Positions 45,159-54,869 of a stretch of 64,000 nucleotides of DNA are shown here, piece after piece. Position numbers and translations under genes: made by a program. The notes below the pieces were generated by a model. It was not told the DNA's origin. It made no database searches and was given only the letters and a program-made list of their open reading frames with translations. Numbering within the stretch: the first letter of the stretch is position 1; the number at the start of each line of letters is the position of its first letter. Location of the stretch: positions 124,001 to 188,000 of the forward strand of contig JAEWGC010000011.1 in the NCBI GenBank assembly GCA_023388495.1, written 5' to 3'. This DNA is from Bacillota bacterium (GTDB lineage Bacteria; Bacillota; Clostridia; Tissierellales; Tissierellaceae).

Positions 45159-45968
45159 TAAAAATTTACTTTTAAGATTGCTCCAATACATATTTTTATC
45201 AAAATTCAATTTCTTAATAGTCTTATCGGAAATCTTCAAATCGATATTAGTAATATTATTATATTTAAATTCTACACCATCATTTATAACTAAAATAGAA
45301 TTCTCATATCTAAGTTCAGGTCTAATAGAGATAACTATATCTCCTGGTATCACTGCGCTATTAGGTAATGACCTGTAAGCCTTAGAGCTAATAGGAGATA
45401 AGGGAGTAAGCTGTAGTGTCTTTAGTGATGGATATATTATACTTCCGCCACTAGAAAAATTATAGGCAGTACTACCTACAGGCGTTGAAATAATAAGTCC
45501 ATCACCACTAAACTTCTCTAAATGATTGTCATCTATAAATATTTCAAGATGAACTACCTTAGATTTAATCCCCTTAATGACTATTTCGTTAACACCAGTG
45601 AGAAAAAAACATTTATTTTTAGTACATATTTTGGCATTAACTAGTGAAATCTCTTCCACAAGATAATCTTTATTTATGTATTTTTCAATAAAATCATCTA
45701 TATTTTCAGGATGAATTTCCTGAAAAAAACCTAGGTGGCCAGTATTTATTCCTACAAATGGAATGCTGGGAAACTTATTACGATGTACTGCTCTTAAAAA
45801 GGAACCATCTCCACCTATACAGATATTAAGCTCAGCATTATCACTATACCTCTCTGGTATATAGAAACCTTTATCTTTAAGTTTTTCTGATAAGATTTGT
45901 GATGTTTTCTTTGATTCAAAATTATAATTAGAAATAATATTTATTATTTTACTATTTGTAGTATTCAC
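45156..45968 (-). CDS. nadK: NAD kinase
   Basis: 270 residues with the ATP-binding NAD-kinase motif GGDGSFLRA (G52, G53, D54, G55) and the second block NTGHLGF, then SGDGLIIST and SPISSKAYRS. The enzyme phosphorylates NAD to NADP. The start is GTG 45968 following GGAGGT. It diverges from the RluD-like gene, so the roughly 100-base gap holds both promoters. Confidence 0.93.
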   Translation of the reverse strand: MNTTNSKIINIISNYNFESKKTSQILSEKLKDKGFYIPERYSDNAELNICIGGDGSFLRAVHRNKFPSIPFVGINTGHLGFFQEIHPENIDDFIEKYINKDYLVEEISLVNAKICTKNKCFFLTGVNEIVIKGIKSKVVHLEIFIDDNHLEKFSGDGLIISTPVGSTAYNFSSGGSIIYPSLKTLQLTPLSPISSKAYRSLPNSAVIPGDIVISIRPELRYENSILVINDGVEFKYNNITNIDLKISDKTIKKLNFDKNMYWSNLKSKFL

Positions 45969-46071
45969 AAATTGACCTCCTAAAGGGTTTTAGTCTTTAA
46001 ATTTAAGCAAAATCTGATATAATTAGTTTACCAATATTATATAATAAAGATAAGGAAATTTGGAGGAAAAT

Positions 46072-46974
46072 ATGAATTTATTTGAAGAAAATGAAAACAT
46101 TGTTATTTTTAAAGCAAATAGAGATGGATTGGATTTAGAGGAATTCCTTTGTGATAATGATATTTCAGGTAGATTATTTAGAAGACTATATAAGGGAAAG
46201 CAAGTTTATGTAAATGGAAAGTTTAAGAGAAAAGGTTTAACTCTTAAATCTGGAGATATAGTATCTATTTATATGGAAGATGAAGAGGAGCATATTAACC
46301 CAGAAAAAATGGATATAGATATTGTCTATGAGGATTTTGACCTTTTAATCTTAAATAAGCAGCCAAATATAGTTGTACATCCAACAAAATCACACCAAGA
46401 AAATACTTTATCTAATGGCATATCATACTATTTTAAAGAAAAGGGTATAAAAAAGAAAATTAGATTTGTTAATAGATTAGATATGGATACTACTGGAATT
46501 TTAATGGTAGCAAAAAATCCTTTTGCTCATCAACAAATGGCCTTACAGTTTGAATCCAACAAAGTAGAAAAGAAATATCAGGCAATAGTAGCTGGTATTG
46601 TAGAAAAGGATGAAGATTATATTGATTTGCCCATTGGTAGAGAAGAAGAGAAAAGCATTAGAAAGGTTGTTACAGAAGAGGGACAGGAGTCATTAACTAA
46701 ATATACTGTTATAGATAGATATAAGGATGCAACTATCCTTGATGTACAGATATTTACGGGAAGATCTCATCAGATCAGGGTTCATCTAAATCATATAGGG
46801 CATCCGATAATTGGAGATACTTTATATAATGAAGAAAGTCCTTACATAAAGAGGCAGGCCCTTCATTCTTACTATTTAAAAGTAAAACATCCTAGAACAA
46901 AGAAAGATATAGAATTTATAGCTCCTTTGCCTAAGGATATGGTAGAATTAATAAACCATCTAAAGAATAAGTAA
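46072..46974 (+). CDS. RluD-family 23S rRNA pseudouridine synthase
   Basis: 300 residues with an S4-like N-terminus, the catalytic block NRLDMDTTGI (active Asp), GRSHQIRVHL and GHPIIGDTLY. This fits RluD-like enzymes for 23S rRNA. Start ATG 46072 after GGAGG; the in-frame TTG at 46060 overlaps that site. Its last codons fold into a perfect palindrome with the end of the convergent next gene. Confidence 0.88.
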   Translation: MNLFEENENIVIFKANRDGLDLEEFLCDNDISGRLFRRLYKGKQVYVNGKFKRKGLTLKSGDIVSIYMEDEEEHINPEKMDIDIVYEDFDLLILNKQPNIVVHPTKSHQENTLSNGISYYFKEKGIKKKIRFVNRLDMDTTGILMVAKNPFAHQQMALQFESNKVEKKYQAIVAGIVEKDEDYIDLPIGREEEKSIRKVVTEEGQESLTKYTVIDRYKDATILDVQIFTGRSHQIRVHLNHIGHPIIGDTLYNEESPYIKRQALHSYYLKVKHPRTKKDIEFIAPLPKDMVELINHLKNK

Positions 46975-46999
46975 GATACTTATTCTTTAGATGGTTTTT
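46953..46999 (+). terminator. Bidirectional terminator encoded inside two C-termini
   Basis: A perfect 21-bp palindrome (46953-46973 with 46977-46997, three-base loop). The left arm encodes the end of the RluD-like protein, the right arm (minus strand) the end of the next gene, so both proteins' last residues are constrained by the hairpin. T-rich tail on the right. Confidence 0.75.
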
Positions 47000-47627
47000 C
47001 TATTATTTCTATTTTTTTGTTTTCCTTAGGACTTTCTTGTTTTGGAGTGTTTAGAATCTTCATTATCTCCATCATTTTATTCATTTCTTTTAGTTTATCA
47101 CTATTTTTTTGATTGTCTCCACCTAATATAGGTGCAACCATGCTTATCAATTGGGTAGGATCTTTTAAACCATCTTGATTATTCATTACTGATGACAATA
47201 TTGAAAACATCTTTTTATAATTATCCATATTAATAATTAAATCCATTACAGTTCCAAGGCTAGTCACTTCAGGACTTGGAACTTCTTTTTGTATTGTGTT
47301 TACTATTTTATTTAATCTATCTTTATTATTGTCAACTGGTATGGATTCATTGATATATTGGTATTCATCATTTTGCATAAAATCAACTAATTCATTTACC
47401 TTTATCAGACGCTCAGTGAATAGTATTGATTTATTTATCAAAGGTATGTAATCCTCGGGAAAATATACACCAACTTTTTTTAATATTTTAATTTTTTCTA
47501 AAGTATATCTAGGCTCAATTTCTATACCGCTTATAAAGTTTCCTAAGGAACTCAAACCACCTAATTCATTATCTTGATTTTTTCTTAATAATAAGAAAAG
47601 TATAAATGCTAACAGCTTATTATCCAA
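46980..47627 (-). CDS. Unknown protein with hydrophobic N-terminus
   Basis: 215 residues with a hydrophobic N-terminal segment (about 3-15) and a helical, charged remainder (NKMMEIMKI and Lys/Glu-rich tail). No family is recognised. The start is TTG 47627, behind an unusually long AGGGGGGG site. It converges with the RluD-like gene and shares its terminator. Confidence 0.6.
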   Translation of the reverse strand: MDNKLLAFILFLLLRKNQDNELGGLSSLGNFISGIEIEPRYTLEKIKILKKVGVYFPEDYIPLINKSILFTERLIKVNELVDFMQNDEYQYINESIPVDNNKDRLNKIVNTIQKEVPSPEVTSLGTVMDLIINMDNYKKMFSILSSVMNNQDGLKDPTQLISMVAPILGGDNQKNSDKLKEMNKMMEIMKILNTPKQESPKENKKIEIIEKPSKE

Positions 47628-47755
47628 TATTAGCCCCCCCTACTTTAACTATATTATTCATTATATGCAATATCAAATTAATAGTTGCACCATGATTTAG
47701 TAATATATTCATTTTATCTTTCATAAATTATGATATAAGAAAGGGAGGTAGAATA

Positions 47756-48040
47756 ATGAAGAATAGAAAGATTAAAAAGATTATGGATAATATTGAAAAT
47801 TATAATCCTACTGAAGAAGATGTTTTAATTATTGGAAACCTTGCAGATAAGTATTTGGATAAATCAGAGGACGACATATTTGTAGAAATTATAAGAGTAA
47901 AATCTGAAATGGAAGATCAAATGAGCGAAGAGCAATTTGCTACAATATTAGAAAAACTAGAAGCCATCAGACCTATGCTAAGTGAGGAACAAAATGATAA
48001 ATTAGATAAAGTATTAGAAATGTTAAATAAGGACAAATAA
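47756..48040 (+). CDS. Small acidic helical protein of unknown function
   Basis: 94 residues, almost all helical and charged, with MSEEQFATILEKLEAI-type amphipathic segments. No motif recognised. AGGGAGG precedes ATG 47756. It stands alone between the unknown minus-strand gene and the FtsH-like protease, with a weak stem-loop downstream. Confidence 0.65.
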   Translation: MKNRKIKKIMDNIENYNPTEEDVLIIGNLADKYLDKSEDDIFVEIIRVKSEMEDQMSEEQFATILEKLEAIRPMLSEEQNDKLDKVLEMLNKDK

Positions 48041-48175
48041 GAAAAAATAAGGGATCGACCTATAGGGAAGATTCCTTGTTTCTTGTGGAGTAATTAACAA
48101 ATCAAGGAAATAGACATAGAGACAATATGGTGTTATAATCTATTATAGATTATGTAAACCAAAAGGAGTGTTGTT

Positions 48176-49921
48176 ATGGAGATAAATAAGAAGATGAAGA
48201 TTATTTTATCTATAGCTATTTCTATTGTTGTGTTATCTACTGGATTTCTTTATATAAAAGATAAAAATAAGGTAGAAGAAATGCCTTATAACTTATTTTT
48301 AAATCATCTAGAGAAGAGATTAGTAGAAGAAGTACAATTATCAAATAACGGAAAGATAAAGATAAAACTTAAAAATGGTAAATTTGCAATTACTGATAAT
48401 CCAAGAACAGATAATTTCAAGGAAGAATTATTATTATATGATGTTAAGGTAGTGGAAAAGGATGAGAATCTAAATCAAGCTGTGCCCATGATTTTATTAG
48501 TTTCTGTGATGGGTTTTATGATATTTTATTTAAATAAAAACATGTCCAAACAAGCAGAAAAGGAAATGTCCAACATGTCAAAGGTGGATACGGAATCTTC
48601 CTCTAGGAGAATTACCTTTGATGATGTAGCTGGTAATGAGGAAGCTAAAGAATCTTTAATGGATATGGTAGATTTTATAAGAAATCCAGAGGTATATAAT
48701 AAATTTGGTGCAAGGTTACCTAGAGGAGTTCTTCTATATGGTGCTCCAGGTACGGGAAAGACGCTTTTAGCAAAGGCTATGGCTGGAGAAGCAGGGGTTC
48801 CATTTTATGCTGTATCAGGTTCAGATTTTGTACAAGTATATGCAGGGCTTGGAGCCAGCCGTATAAGAGAGTTATTTAAAAAAGCTAAAGAAGCAGGAAA
48901 GTCTGTTATATTTATAGATGAGATAGATTCTCTTGGTAAAAAGAGAAAATCTGGCGATAATCCTTCAGGTAGTGAAGAGGGAGACAGAACATTAAATGCA
49001 CTTTTGACGGAAATGTCAGGTTTTAAGGAGAATGAAGGAATTATAGTAGTAGCAGCAACAAATAGGATAGATATACTAGATGAGGCTCTCCTTCGTCCAG
49101 GAAGATTTGATAGACAGGTGGAAGTTTCCCTTCCAGATGTAAATGGTAGGTATGAAATACTAAAACTTCATAGTAGAAACAAACCTGTCTCTAAGAATGT
49201 AGACCTTAAAAAAGTTGCATTAGAAACAATTTATTTCAGTGGAGCTAAGCTTGAGAACTTAATGAATGAATCCGCTATTATTGCCGTAAAAGAAAAATCA
49301 AATGAGATTACTATGGATCATATAAATAAGGCATATTATTCAGTATTAGTAGGAGATGAGAAGAAAGATAGATCAGCTATAGATCATAAGGATAGAGAAA
49401 TAACAGCTTATCACGAAGCAGGACATGCTTTAGTAGCTAAATTAATAGCCAAGGATAACAGAGTTACTAAAGTGAGTATAATACCTAGTACAAAAGGTAT
49501 GGGAGGATTTAGCCTGAATATTCCTCCAGATAAAATGTATCAAACTAAGAAGGATATACTATCAAATATAATGATTTCCCTTGGTGGGAGGGCTGCAGAG
49601 GAAATAATATATGGAAAAGATGAAGTAACAACTGGTGCTTCTTCAGACTTAGAAAAAGCTACAGATATGACATTGTCCATGATTGGAGTATTGGGTATGG
49701 ATGAAGTAGTTGGACTATTAAACTATAATGTATTATCTAGCAAAAATCTTGATGATAAGGTTTTATTAAATAGAGCTAAGGATATATTAGATAATCTGTA
49801 TTTAGATACTATTAATTTATTAACTACTAATATAGACAAACTACAATCATTAGCGGATAATCTTGTGGTAAAGGAAGTATTACATGAGGAAGAAATTAAC
49901 AACATACTTTATGAAGTATAA
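48176..49921 (+). CDS. FtsH-like AAA+ zinc metalloprotease (divergent paralogue)
   Basis: 581 residues: two N-terminal membrane helices (about 8-26 and 102-119) flanking a short domain, AAA+ module with GAPGTGKT, FIDEIDSLG, LRPGRFDRQ, and the peptidase motif HEAGH plus the Asp ligand in DLEKATD. It lacks the long C-terminal tail of canonical FtsH. The pore loop reads QVYAGLGAS where FtsH has FVGVGAS-type MFVGVGA, so Tyr replaces the usual Phe. It is probably a second, specialised FtsH. Confidence 0.88.
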   Translation: MEINKKMKIILSIAISIVVLSTGFLYIKDKNKVEEMPYNLFLNHLEKRLVEEVQLSNNGKIKIKLKNGKFAITDNPRTDNFKEELLLYDVKVVEKDENLNQAVPMILLVSVMGFMIFYLNKNMSKQAEKEMSNMSKVDTESSSRRITFDDVAGNEEAKESLMDMVDFIRNPEVYNKFGARLPRGVLLYGAPGTGKTLLAKAMAGEAGVPFYAVSGSDFVQVYAGLGASRIRELFKKAKEAGKSVIFIDEIDSLGKKRKSGDNPSGSEEGDRTLNALLTEMSGFKENEGIIVVAATNRIDILDEALLRPGRFDRQVEVSLPDVNGRYEILKLHSRNKPVSKNVDLKKVALETIYFSGAKLENLMNESAIIAVKEKSNEITMDHINKAYYSVLVGDEKKDRSAIDHKDREITAYHEAGHALVAKLIAKDNRVTKVSIIPSTKGMGGFSLNIPPDKMYQTKKDILSNIMISLGGRAAEEIIYGKDEVTTGASSDLEKATDMTLSMIGVLGMDEVVGLLNYNVLSSKNLDDKVLLNRAKDILDNLYLDTINLLTTNIDKLQSLADNLVVKEVLHEEEINNILYEV

Positions 49922-49945
49922 TAGATAAGAAAATCCTTGGTTTAC

Positions 49946-49974
49946 TTGAAAAATTAGAGTGAAAAGTGTATAAT
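49946..49974 (+). promoter_or_regulatory. 6S RNA promoter
   Basis: TTGAAA (49946-49951), 17-bp spacer, TATAAT (49969-49974), with start expected near 49981. Confidence 0.8.
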
Positions 49975-49980
49975 AAGAAT

Positions 49981-50160
49981 ATAAGAAATTCTACGGTGTG
50001 CGTTGGCTTTGATAATTCAACCGACATAACAGACATGGGAGTCTGCGTTTAACAGCGGATAACAAGCCTTCTTTGAGAGGAAGTTAGAAGTTGTTAACAG
50101 GAAACCCCCCTTTTTCAAGGCGGGTATGAATTAGCTGAGTTGACGGCATTGTGGGAAAAA
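49981..50160 (+). ncRNA. ssrS: 6S RNA
   Basis: A non-coding transcript of about 180 bases between a consensus promoter and a terminator. The 5' block CTACGGTG (49991-49998) pairs with CATTGTGG (50147-50154), and the adjacent TGCGT and GACGG blocks match the conserved closing-stem pattern of 6S RNA (E. coli 5' GATGTTCGC and 3' GCGGCGGCATC). Between them is a long, weakly paired interior as expected for the open-complex-mimicking bubble. 6S RNA binds RNA polymerase holding sigma-A in stationary phase. The identification rests on this pairing and layout, not on a covariance search. Confidence 0.8.
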
Positions 50161-50195
50161 TCCTCTTAAAGCATAGCTTTAAGAGGATTTTTTTA
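50156..50195 (+). terminator. Terminator of 6S RNA, also serving the histidinol phosphatase gene
   Basis: A 17-bp stem (50156-50172 with 50176-50192, three-base loop) ending in a T run; the opposite strand also has a T run just past the arm. Confidence 0.85.
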
Positions 50196-50200
50196 TTGTA

Positions 50201-51001
50201 TTATACTATATTAATAGGAAACTTTTTTCTTTCTTTAAATATATGGATATATTTAAAGCCTAGATCCCTTAACATTCTTTCTACAGTTTTATATTCATAT
50301 CCAATATTTTCAGGACTATGGGAATCTGAACCTATGGTTATAATCTCCCCGCCTAATTCCTTATATAATTTTAATATTTGATTTTTAGGATGAAAGTAAT
50401 TTAATCCATACCTTGTTCCAGCAGTGTTTATTTCAATACCTTTACCTTTTTCTATCAAGAGTTTTAGGATAGACTCTATAATATAACAATAATCCTCATA
50501 TCTTGGAATAGAAGAAAAGTCTTCAAAATATCTATCTATATAATCTAAATGACCTAAAGCATCAAAGTTGTTAAAGTTTTTTATGCAGTAATACATATTG
50601 TTATAATATTCTTCCAAGGCTTTGATAGGTTCAATTCCTCTTGTAAAGTTATCTGCATGTATATCCAATTTATTTACAGAATGTACAGACATCAGCACAA
50701 AATCAAAATCGTTGGATTTAATAAACACATCATATCTTTCAAGAAGATGAGGTTGAATTCCGATTTCCACCCCTGCAAGTATTTCGATATCCTTCATATA
50801 TTTATACTTTACTTGTCTAACGTTTTTAAAATAATCTACAGTTCTAAAAACAAAATCAATTCTCTCTGCCGTAGAATCAAAATCAACATGATCAGTAAAA
50901 CATATACTTTTCATATTTTTGTTAATTGCTGCTAATACCATATCTTCCATAGATGTTTTTGAATCAATGGAATATTCACTATGAAGATGAAAATCATACA
51001 T
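50201..51001 (-). CDS. PHP-family histidinol phosphatase
   Basis: 266 residues: N-terminal HLHSEYS, FTDHVD, AGVEIG and the SVHSV and GHLDY blocks, and C-terminal GSDSHSP, the metal-ligand pattern of the PHP superfamily. The size and layout fit HisK/HisJ-type histidinol phosphatase, which makes histidinol in histidine biosynthesis. No other his gene is adjacent. A different PHP phosphatase activity cannot be excluded. ATG 51001 follows GGAGTG. Confidence 0.85.
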   Translation of the reverse strand: MYDFHLHSEYSIDSKTSMEDMVLAAINKNMKSICFTDHVDFDSTAERIDFVFRTVDYFKNVRQVKYKYMKDIEILAGVEIGIQPHLLERYDVFIKSNDFDFVLMSVHSVNKLDIHADNFTRGIEPIKALEEYYNNMYYCIKNFNNFDALGHLDYIDRYFEDFSSIPRYEDYCYIIESILKLLIEKGKGIEINTAGTRYGLNYFHPKNQILKLYKELGGEIITIGSDSHSPENIGYEYKTVERMLRDLGFKYIHIFKERKKFPINIV

Positions 51002-51053
51002 TTATATAACACTCCTAATTATTTATTGTCTAAGATATTTTACTAAAGATTTA

Positions 51054-53087
51054 CTAAATAGTAAAGCGTTGTGAAATAAAGTCTTCTTTATATTGAAGTT
51101 TATATAAATCATAATACATGCCCTCTTTGGCTAATAGCTCCTGATGAGTACCAAACTCTTTAATTACACCTTTGCTTAGTACGATAATTTTATCTGCATG
51201 CTGTATAGTTGATAGCCTATGGGCAACAGCAATGGTAGTTCTACCATGGATCAATTTCTCCAAAGCATCCTGAATAAGTAGCTCTGTTTCCGTATCAATG
51301 CTTGAGGTAGCCTCATCTAATATCAATATCTTTGGATTATAGGCTAAGGTTCTTGCAAAGGCAAGAAGCTGTCTTTCTCCAGAGGATAATGTTGAACCCC
51401 TTTCCATTACAGGCTCTTTATATTTAAGTGGTAGTTTATTTATGAAATGATCAGCATTTACATATTTTGCCACTTCAATTATTTTTTCATCGGAGATTTG
51501 AAGGTTATTTAATCTAATATTATCTTCTATGGTTCCGGTAAAAATAAATACGTCCTGAAGCACTACTCCAATATTTTTGCGAAGTTGAAATTTATCGTAA
51601 TTCTTAATATTGATCCCATCTATTAATATTTCACCACGTTGTATATCATAAAATCTAGTTATTAGATTCATAATAGATGATTTTCCTGCTCCAGTTGCTC
51701 CAACAAAAGCAACTGTATCTCCAGGATTTATTGTAAAACTAACATCTTTTAAAACCCAATTATCAGCCTCATATGCAAACCATACATTTTTAAATTCAAT
51801 TTTACCTTTCATATTATCTAATTTAACTGGTTGAGCAGGATTTTCGATTACAGTATTATCATCAAGTATAGTAAAAATTCTTTCGCTGGAAGCCATAGCA
51901 GATTGAAGTATATTATACTTTTCAGTTAAATCAAGTATGGGTTCAAAGAATCTTTGCAGGTAATCGATAAAGGCATATAATACTCCAAATTCAATAACAT
52001 TTGAAACAACCTGACCACCGCCATAATATATAATGGTAGCTATTCCTAAGGAACGGATTACTTCAATAGAAGGTCTAAATATAGCAAATAGAGTAATTTC
52101 TTTCTTTGATGTTTTCAAATAATCCGTGTTAATATCATCAAATTGAGTAGAGATTTTATTTTCTTTTTTAAAGATCTGTATTACTCTCATTCCAGTTATA
52201 TTTTCATTTAATGTAGAGTTGATTTTAGATAATTGTGCTCTACTTAATCTATAAACCTCTCTGATTTTCTTCCTAAATATAACTGAAGCTATTAAGATAA
52301 TAGGTACTAATGCAAATGAGACTAAGGCTAGAGTTAAATCCATTTTAATCATTACAAAAACAATACCAATAAGAATAAATATATCCTTAAATAGATTTAC
52401 TAAAACTGAAGTGTACATCTCATTTAAAGTTTCAGTATCATTTGTTACTCTAGTCACTAGTCTTCCAATTGGGTTCTTATCAAAATAAGAAATTGAAAGA
52501 TTTTGTATATGGGAAAATATCTCTTGTCTTATATTAAATATTATTTTTTGTGAAGTATAGTTAAGTATAATAACTTGAAGGTAGTTAAAAGCAAAGGATA
52601 ACACTATAGCTATTAAAAATATGATGGATACTTTATTTATGCCTTTTATATCATTTTCTCTAAAAAGGCTATAGGATTCATTATCCAACTTAATTCTACC
52701 TTCTATTCCTTCATTATCAATCTCTCCAAGATAGTACTCTCCGTTTTTCAGTATAATATCAACTACAGGATGGGAAGATTCCTGTATATCTAAATCTTTA
52801 TCCACTGATTGTACTCTTATATATTTTTTTCCATTTAAAATAACTCCATCATAGGGAGAGTCAATTGCCATCTCATACATTGGCTTTTGATATCCAGTAA
52901 TATAATCATCTATAGTAATCTTAAGAAGATAAGGCCTTAGAAGTTCTAAGCCAGTAACAGCTACCATCATAACAATAGCTATGAAAAGATATAGGGAGTA
53001 AGGTTTTGCATATCGCAAAAGGCGCTTCATTAGCCTTGCATCATAGGCTTTACCCATTATTTCATCATCTTCATATTTTTTGCTCAT
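51054..53087 (-). CDS. ABC exporter, BmrD/YheH-like subunit
   Basis: 677 residues, longer than usual half-exporters. Between membrane helix 1 (about 32-55) and helix 2 (about 150-172) is an extra extracytoplasmic segment of about 80 residues. The ATPase has GATGAGKSS, signature LSSGERQL, and Walker B ILILDEATSSID with catalytic Glu, as in BmrD/YheH. It is encoded 11 bases after its partner, which has a degenerate site. The dimer probably exports drugs or lipophilic compounds. Confidence 0.88.
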   Translation of the reverse strand: MSKKYEDDEIMGKAYDARLMKRLLRYAKPYSLYLFIAIVMMVAVTGLELLRPYLLKITIDDYITGYQKPMYEMAIDSPYDGVILNGKKYIRVQSVDKDLDIQESSHPVVDIILKNGEYYLGEIDNEGIEGRIKLDNESYSLFRENDIKGINKVSIIFLIAIVLSFAFNYLQVIILNYTSQKIIFNIRQEIFSHIQNLSISYFDKNPIGRLVTRVTNDTETLNEMYTSVLVNLFKDIFILIGIVFVMIKMDLTLALVSFALVPIILIASVIFRKKIREVYRLSRAQLSKINSTLNENITGMRVIQIFKKENKISTQFDDINTDYLKTSKKEITLFAIFRPSIEVIRSLGIATIIYYGGGQVVSNVIEFGVLYAFIDYLQRFFEPILDLTEKYNILQSAMASSERIFTILDDNTVIENPAQPVKLDNMKGKIEFKNVWFAYEADNWVLKDVSFTINPGDTVAFVGATGAGKSSIMNLITRFYDIQRGEILIDGINIKNYDKFQLRKNIGVVLQDVFIFTGTIEDNIRLNNLQISDEKIIEVAKYVNADHFINKLPLKYKEPVMERGSTLSSGERQLLAFARTLAYNPKILILDEATSSIDTETELLIQDALEKLIHGRTTIAVAHRLSTIQHADKIIVLSKGVIKEFGTHQELLAKEGMYYDLYKLQYKEDFISQRFTI

Positions 53088-53098
53088 TTCTTCACCCC

Positions 53099-54850
53099 TT
53101 AATTATTAACTATTTTTTCTTCTAGTAATTGTTTCTCATATAAATCCCTATATAATCCTCCAAGAGAAATGAGAGAATCGTGAGTTCCTCTTTCAACAAT
53201 TTTACCATCGTCCAAGAAAATAATTTCGTCACAATTTTTTACAGTAGATATTCTATGACTTATAATAATGCTTGTTCTAGAATCCATAACTGTCTTTAAA
53301 TTTGATAGTATTTTTTCTTCTGTTTCAGTATCTACTGCTGATAAACTGTCATCTAAAACAAGTATTGAAGGTTCCTTTATCATAGCTCTTGCAATAGAAG
53401 TTCTTTGTTTTTGACCTCCAGAAAGGGTAACTCCTCTTTCCCCTAAAACTGTTCTAAATTTGTTTGGAAATTCTATAATATTGTCATGTACTTCAGCCAG
53501 TTTAGAGGCTTTTATCACTTTGTCGAAGGAGACTGGTGTATCAAATGCAAAACCAATATTTTCTTCGATAGTAGTTGAAAATAGGAAGTTATCCTGAGGG
53601 ACATAGCCTATATTTTCTCTAATAGATTTTAATGATAAATCCTTTATATCTATTTCGTCTAATAAAATATTTCCTTCCTCAATATCATAAAGTCTCAAGA
53701 GTAAACTTATAATAGTTGATTTACCGCTACCTGTTCTGCCTATTATAGCCAGTGATTTACCTTGTTCTACAGTAAAGTTAATAGCTTTAAGAGCATAATT
53801 TTCAGTTCCGGGGTATTTAAAATTAACATTTTTAAATTCAATCTTTCCTTGGATTTTTTCTAATTCAATAGCATTTTCTGCATCAACAATATCTGGCTTT
53901 TCATCTAATATGGAGTTAAGTCTATCCATAGATGCAGCACCTCTTTGTAAGACATTTATAACCCATCCCAAAGCCATCATAGGCCAGACTAACAACCCAA
54001 GATATGAATTAAAGGCAATAAAGTCACCTAAAGAAATTCTGTTTAATATTACTTCTTTTCCTCCATAGAGGATTACTAATAAAAAGCTGATTGATGATAT
54101 AAATTGAATAAATGGATGAAACGTACCAGAAATTTTGACTAAATCTAAATTCTTCTTTAAGTTATCCTGATTAACTTTAGAAAACTTGTCTAATTCAAGC
54201 TCTTCTTGAACAAAGGATTTAACAACTCTAATACCAGAGAAGCTTTCTTGAGTAATATCTGTAAGATTAGAGAAGGCCTCTTGAACTATTCTAAAACGTT
54301 TGTGTATGATTTTACCAAATCTGCTTACGACAATAATTATAAATGGTAGAGTAAATAAAGCTATTGAAGTTAGTTTTATATTAGTTGTTTTCACCATCAT
54401 AATAAGAGATAAAATTATCATAAATCCTGAATCTACAATCATTATTGTACCTTGACCAATGGCCATTCGTACTGCATTTACATCATTTGTTGCATGGGCC
54501 ATTAAATCACCTGTTTTATGAGTGTTGAAATAGTTCGGCGAAAGTGTTAGGAGATGATTAAAGATTTTCTTTCTTAAATAATATTCAAGCTCTCGAGAAG
54601 TACCTAAAATATAAATCCTCCAAAAAAATCTACCCACTGCTATAATTACACCAGTTAAAATTATTAAAAATACATATTTTAGAATTCCTTGAAAATTCAA
54701 GAGATTGTTTTGAAAATCATTTGTTAGACTTCTAAAAATTTGAGGAACTACGAGCTGGACGGAGTCTATGACTAGAAGCCAAATTATTCCATTTATATAA
54801 TTCCACTTATGCTTTGAAAAAAAGTTTTTTAAAGTAATAAAGGCTCTCAT
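53099..54850 (-). CDS. ABC exporter, BmrC/YheI-like subunit (degenerate ATP site)
   Basis: 583 residues: six helices, then GRTGSGKST, LSGGQKQR and Walker B LVLDDSLSAVD, where the catalytic Glu is replaced by Asp. This is the usual asymmetry of heterodimeric exporters such as BmrCD and TM287/288, with one non-hydrolysing site. The order, degenerate subunit first and the full one second, is the Bacillus order. ATG 54850 after GGAGAAAG. An AT-rich inverted repeat lies upstream. Confidence 0.9.
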   Translation of the reverse strand: MRAFITLKNFFSKHKWNYINGIIWLLVIDSVQLVVPQIFRSLTNDFQNNLLNFQGILKYVFLIILTGVIIAVGRFFWRIYILGTSRELEYYLRKKIFNHLLTLSPNYFNTHKTGDLMAHATNDVNAVRMAIGQGTIMIVDSGFMIILSLIMMVKTTNIKLTSIALFTLPFIIIVVSRFGKIIHKRFRIVQEAFSNLTDITQESFSGIRVVKSFVQEELELDKFSKVNQDNLKKNLDLVKISGTFHPFIQFISSISFLLVILYGGKEVILNRISLGDFIAFNSYLGLLVWPMMALGWVINVLQRGAASMDRLNSILDEKPDIVDAENAIELEKIQGKIEFKNVNFKYPGTENYALKAINFTVEQGKSLAIIGRTGSGKSTIISLLLRLYDIEEGNILLDEIDIKDLSLKSIRENIGYVPQDNFLFSTTIEENIGFAFDTPVSFDKVIKASKLAEVHDNIIEFPNKFRTVLGERGVTLSGGQKQRTSIARAMIKEPSILVLDDSLSAVDTETEEKILSNLKTVMDSRTSIIISHRISTVKNCDEIIFLDDGKIVERGTHDSLISLGGLYRDLYEKQLLEEKIVNN

Positions 54851-54869
54851 ATATTTTGCTTTCTCCTTT

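Noticed and set aside
48048..48077. Possible terminator after the 94-residue protein
   Set aside because: The stem AAGGGATC/GATTCCTT is imperfect with a large loop and no clean T run.
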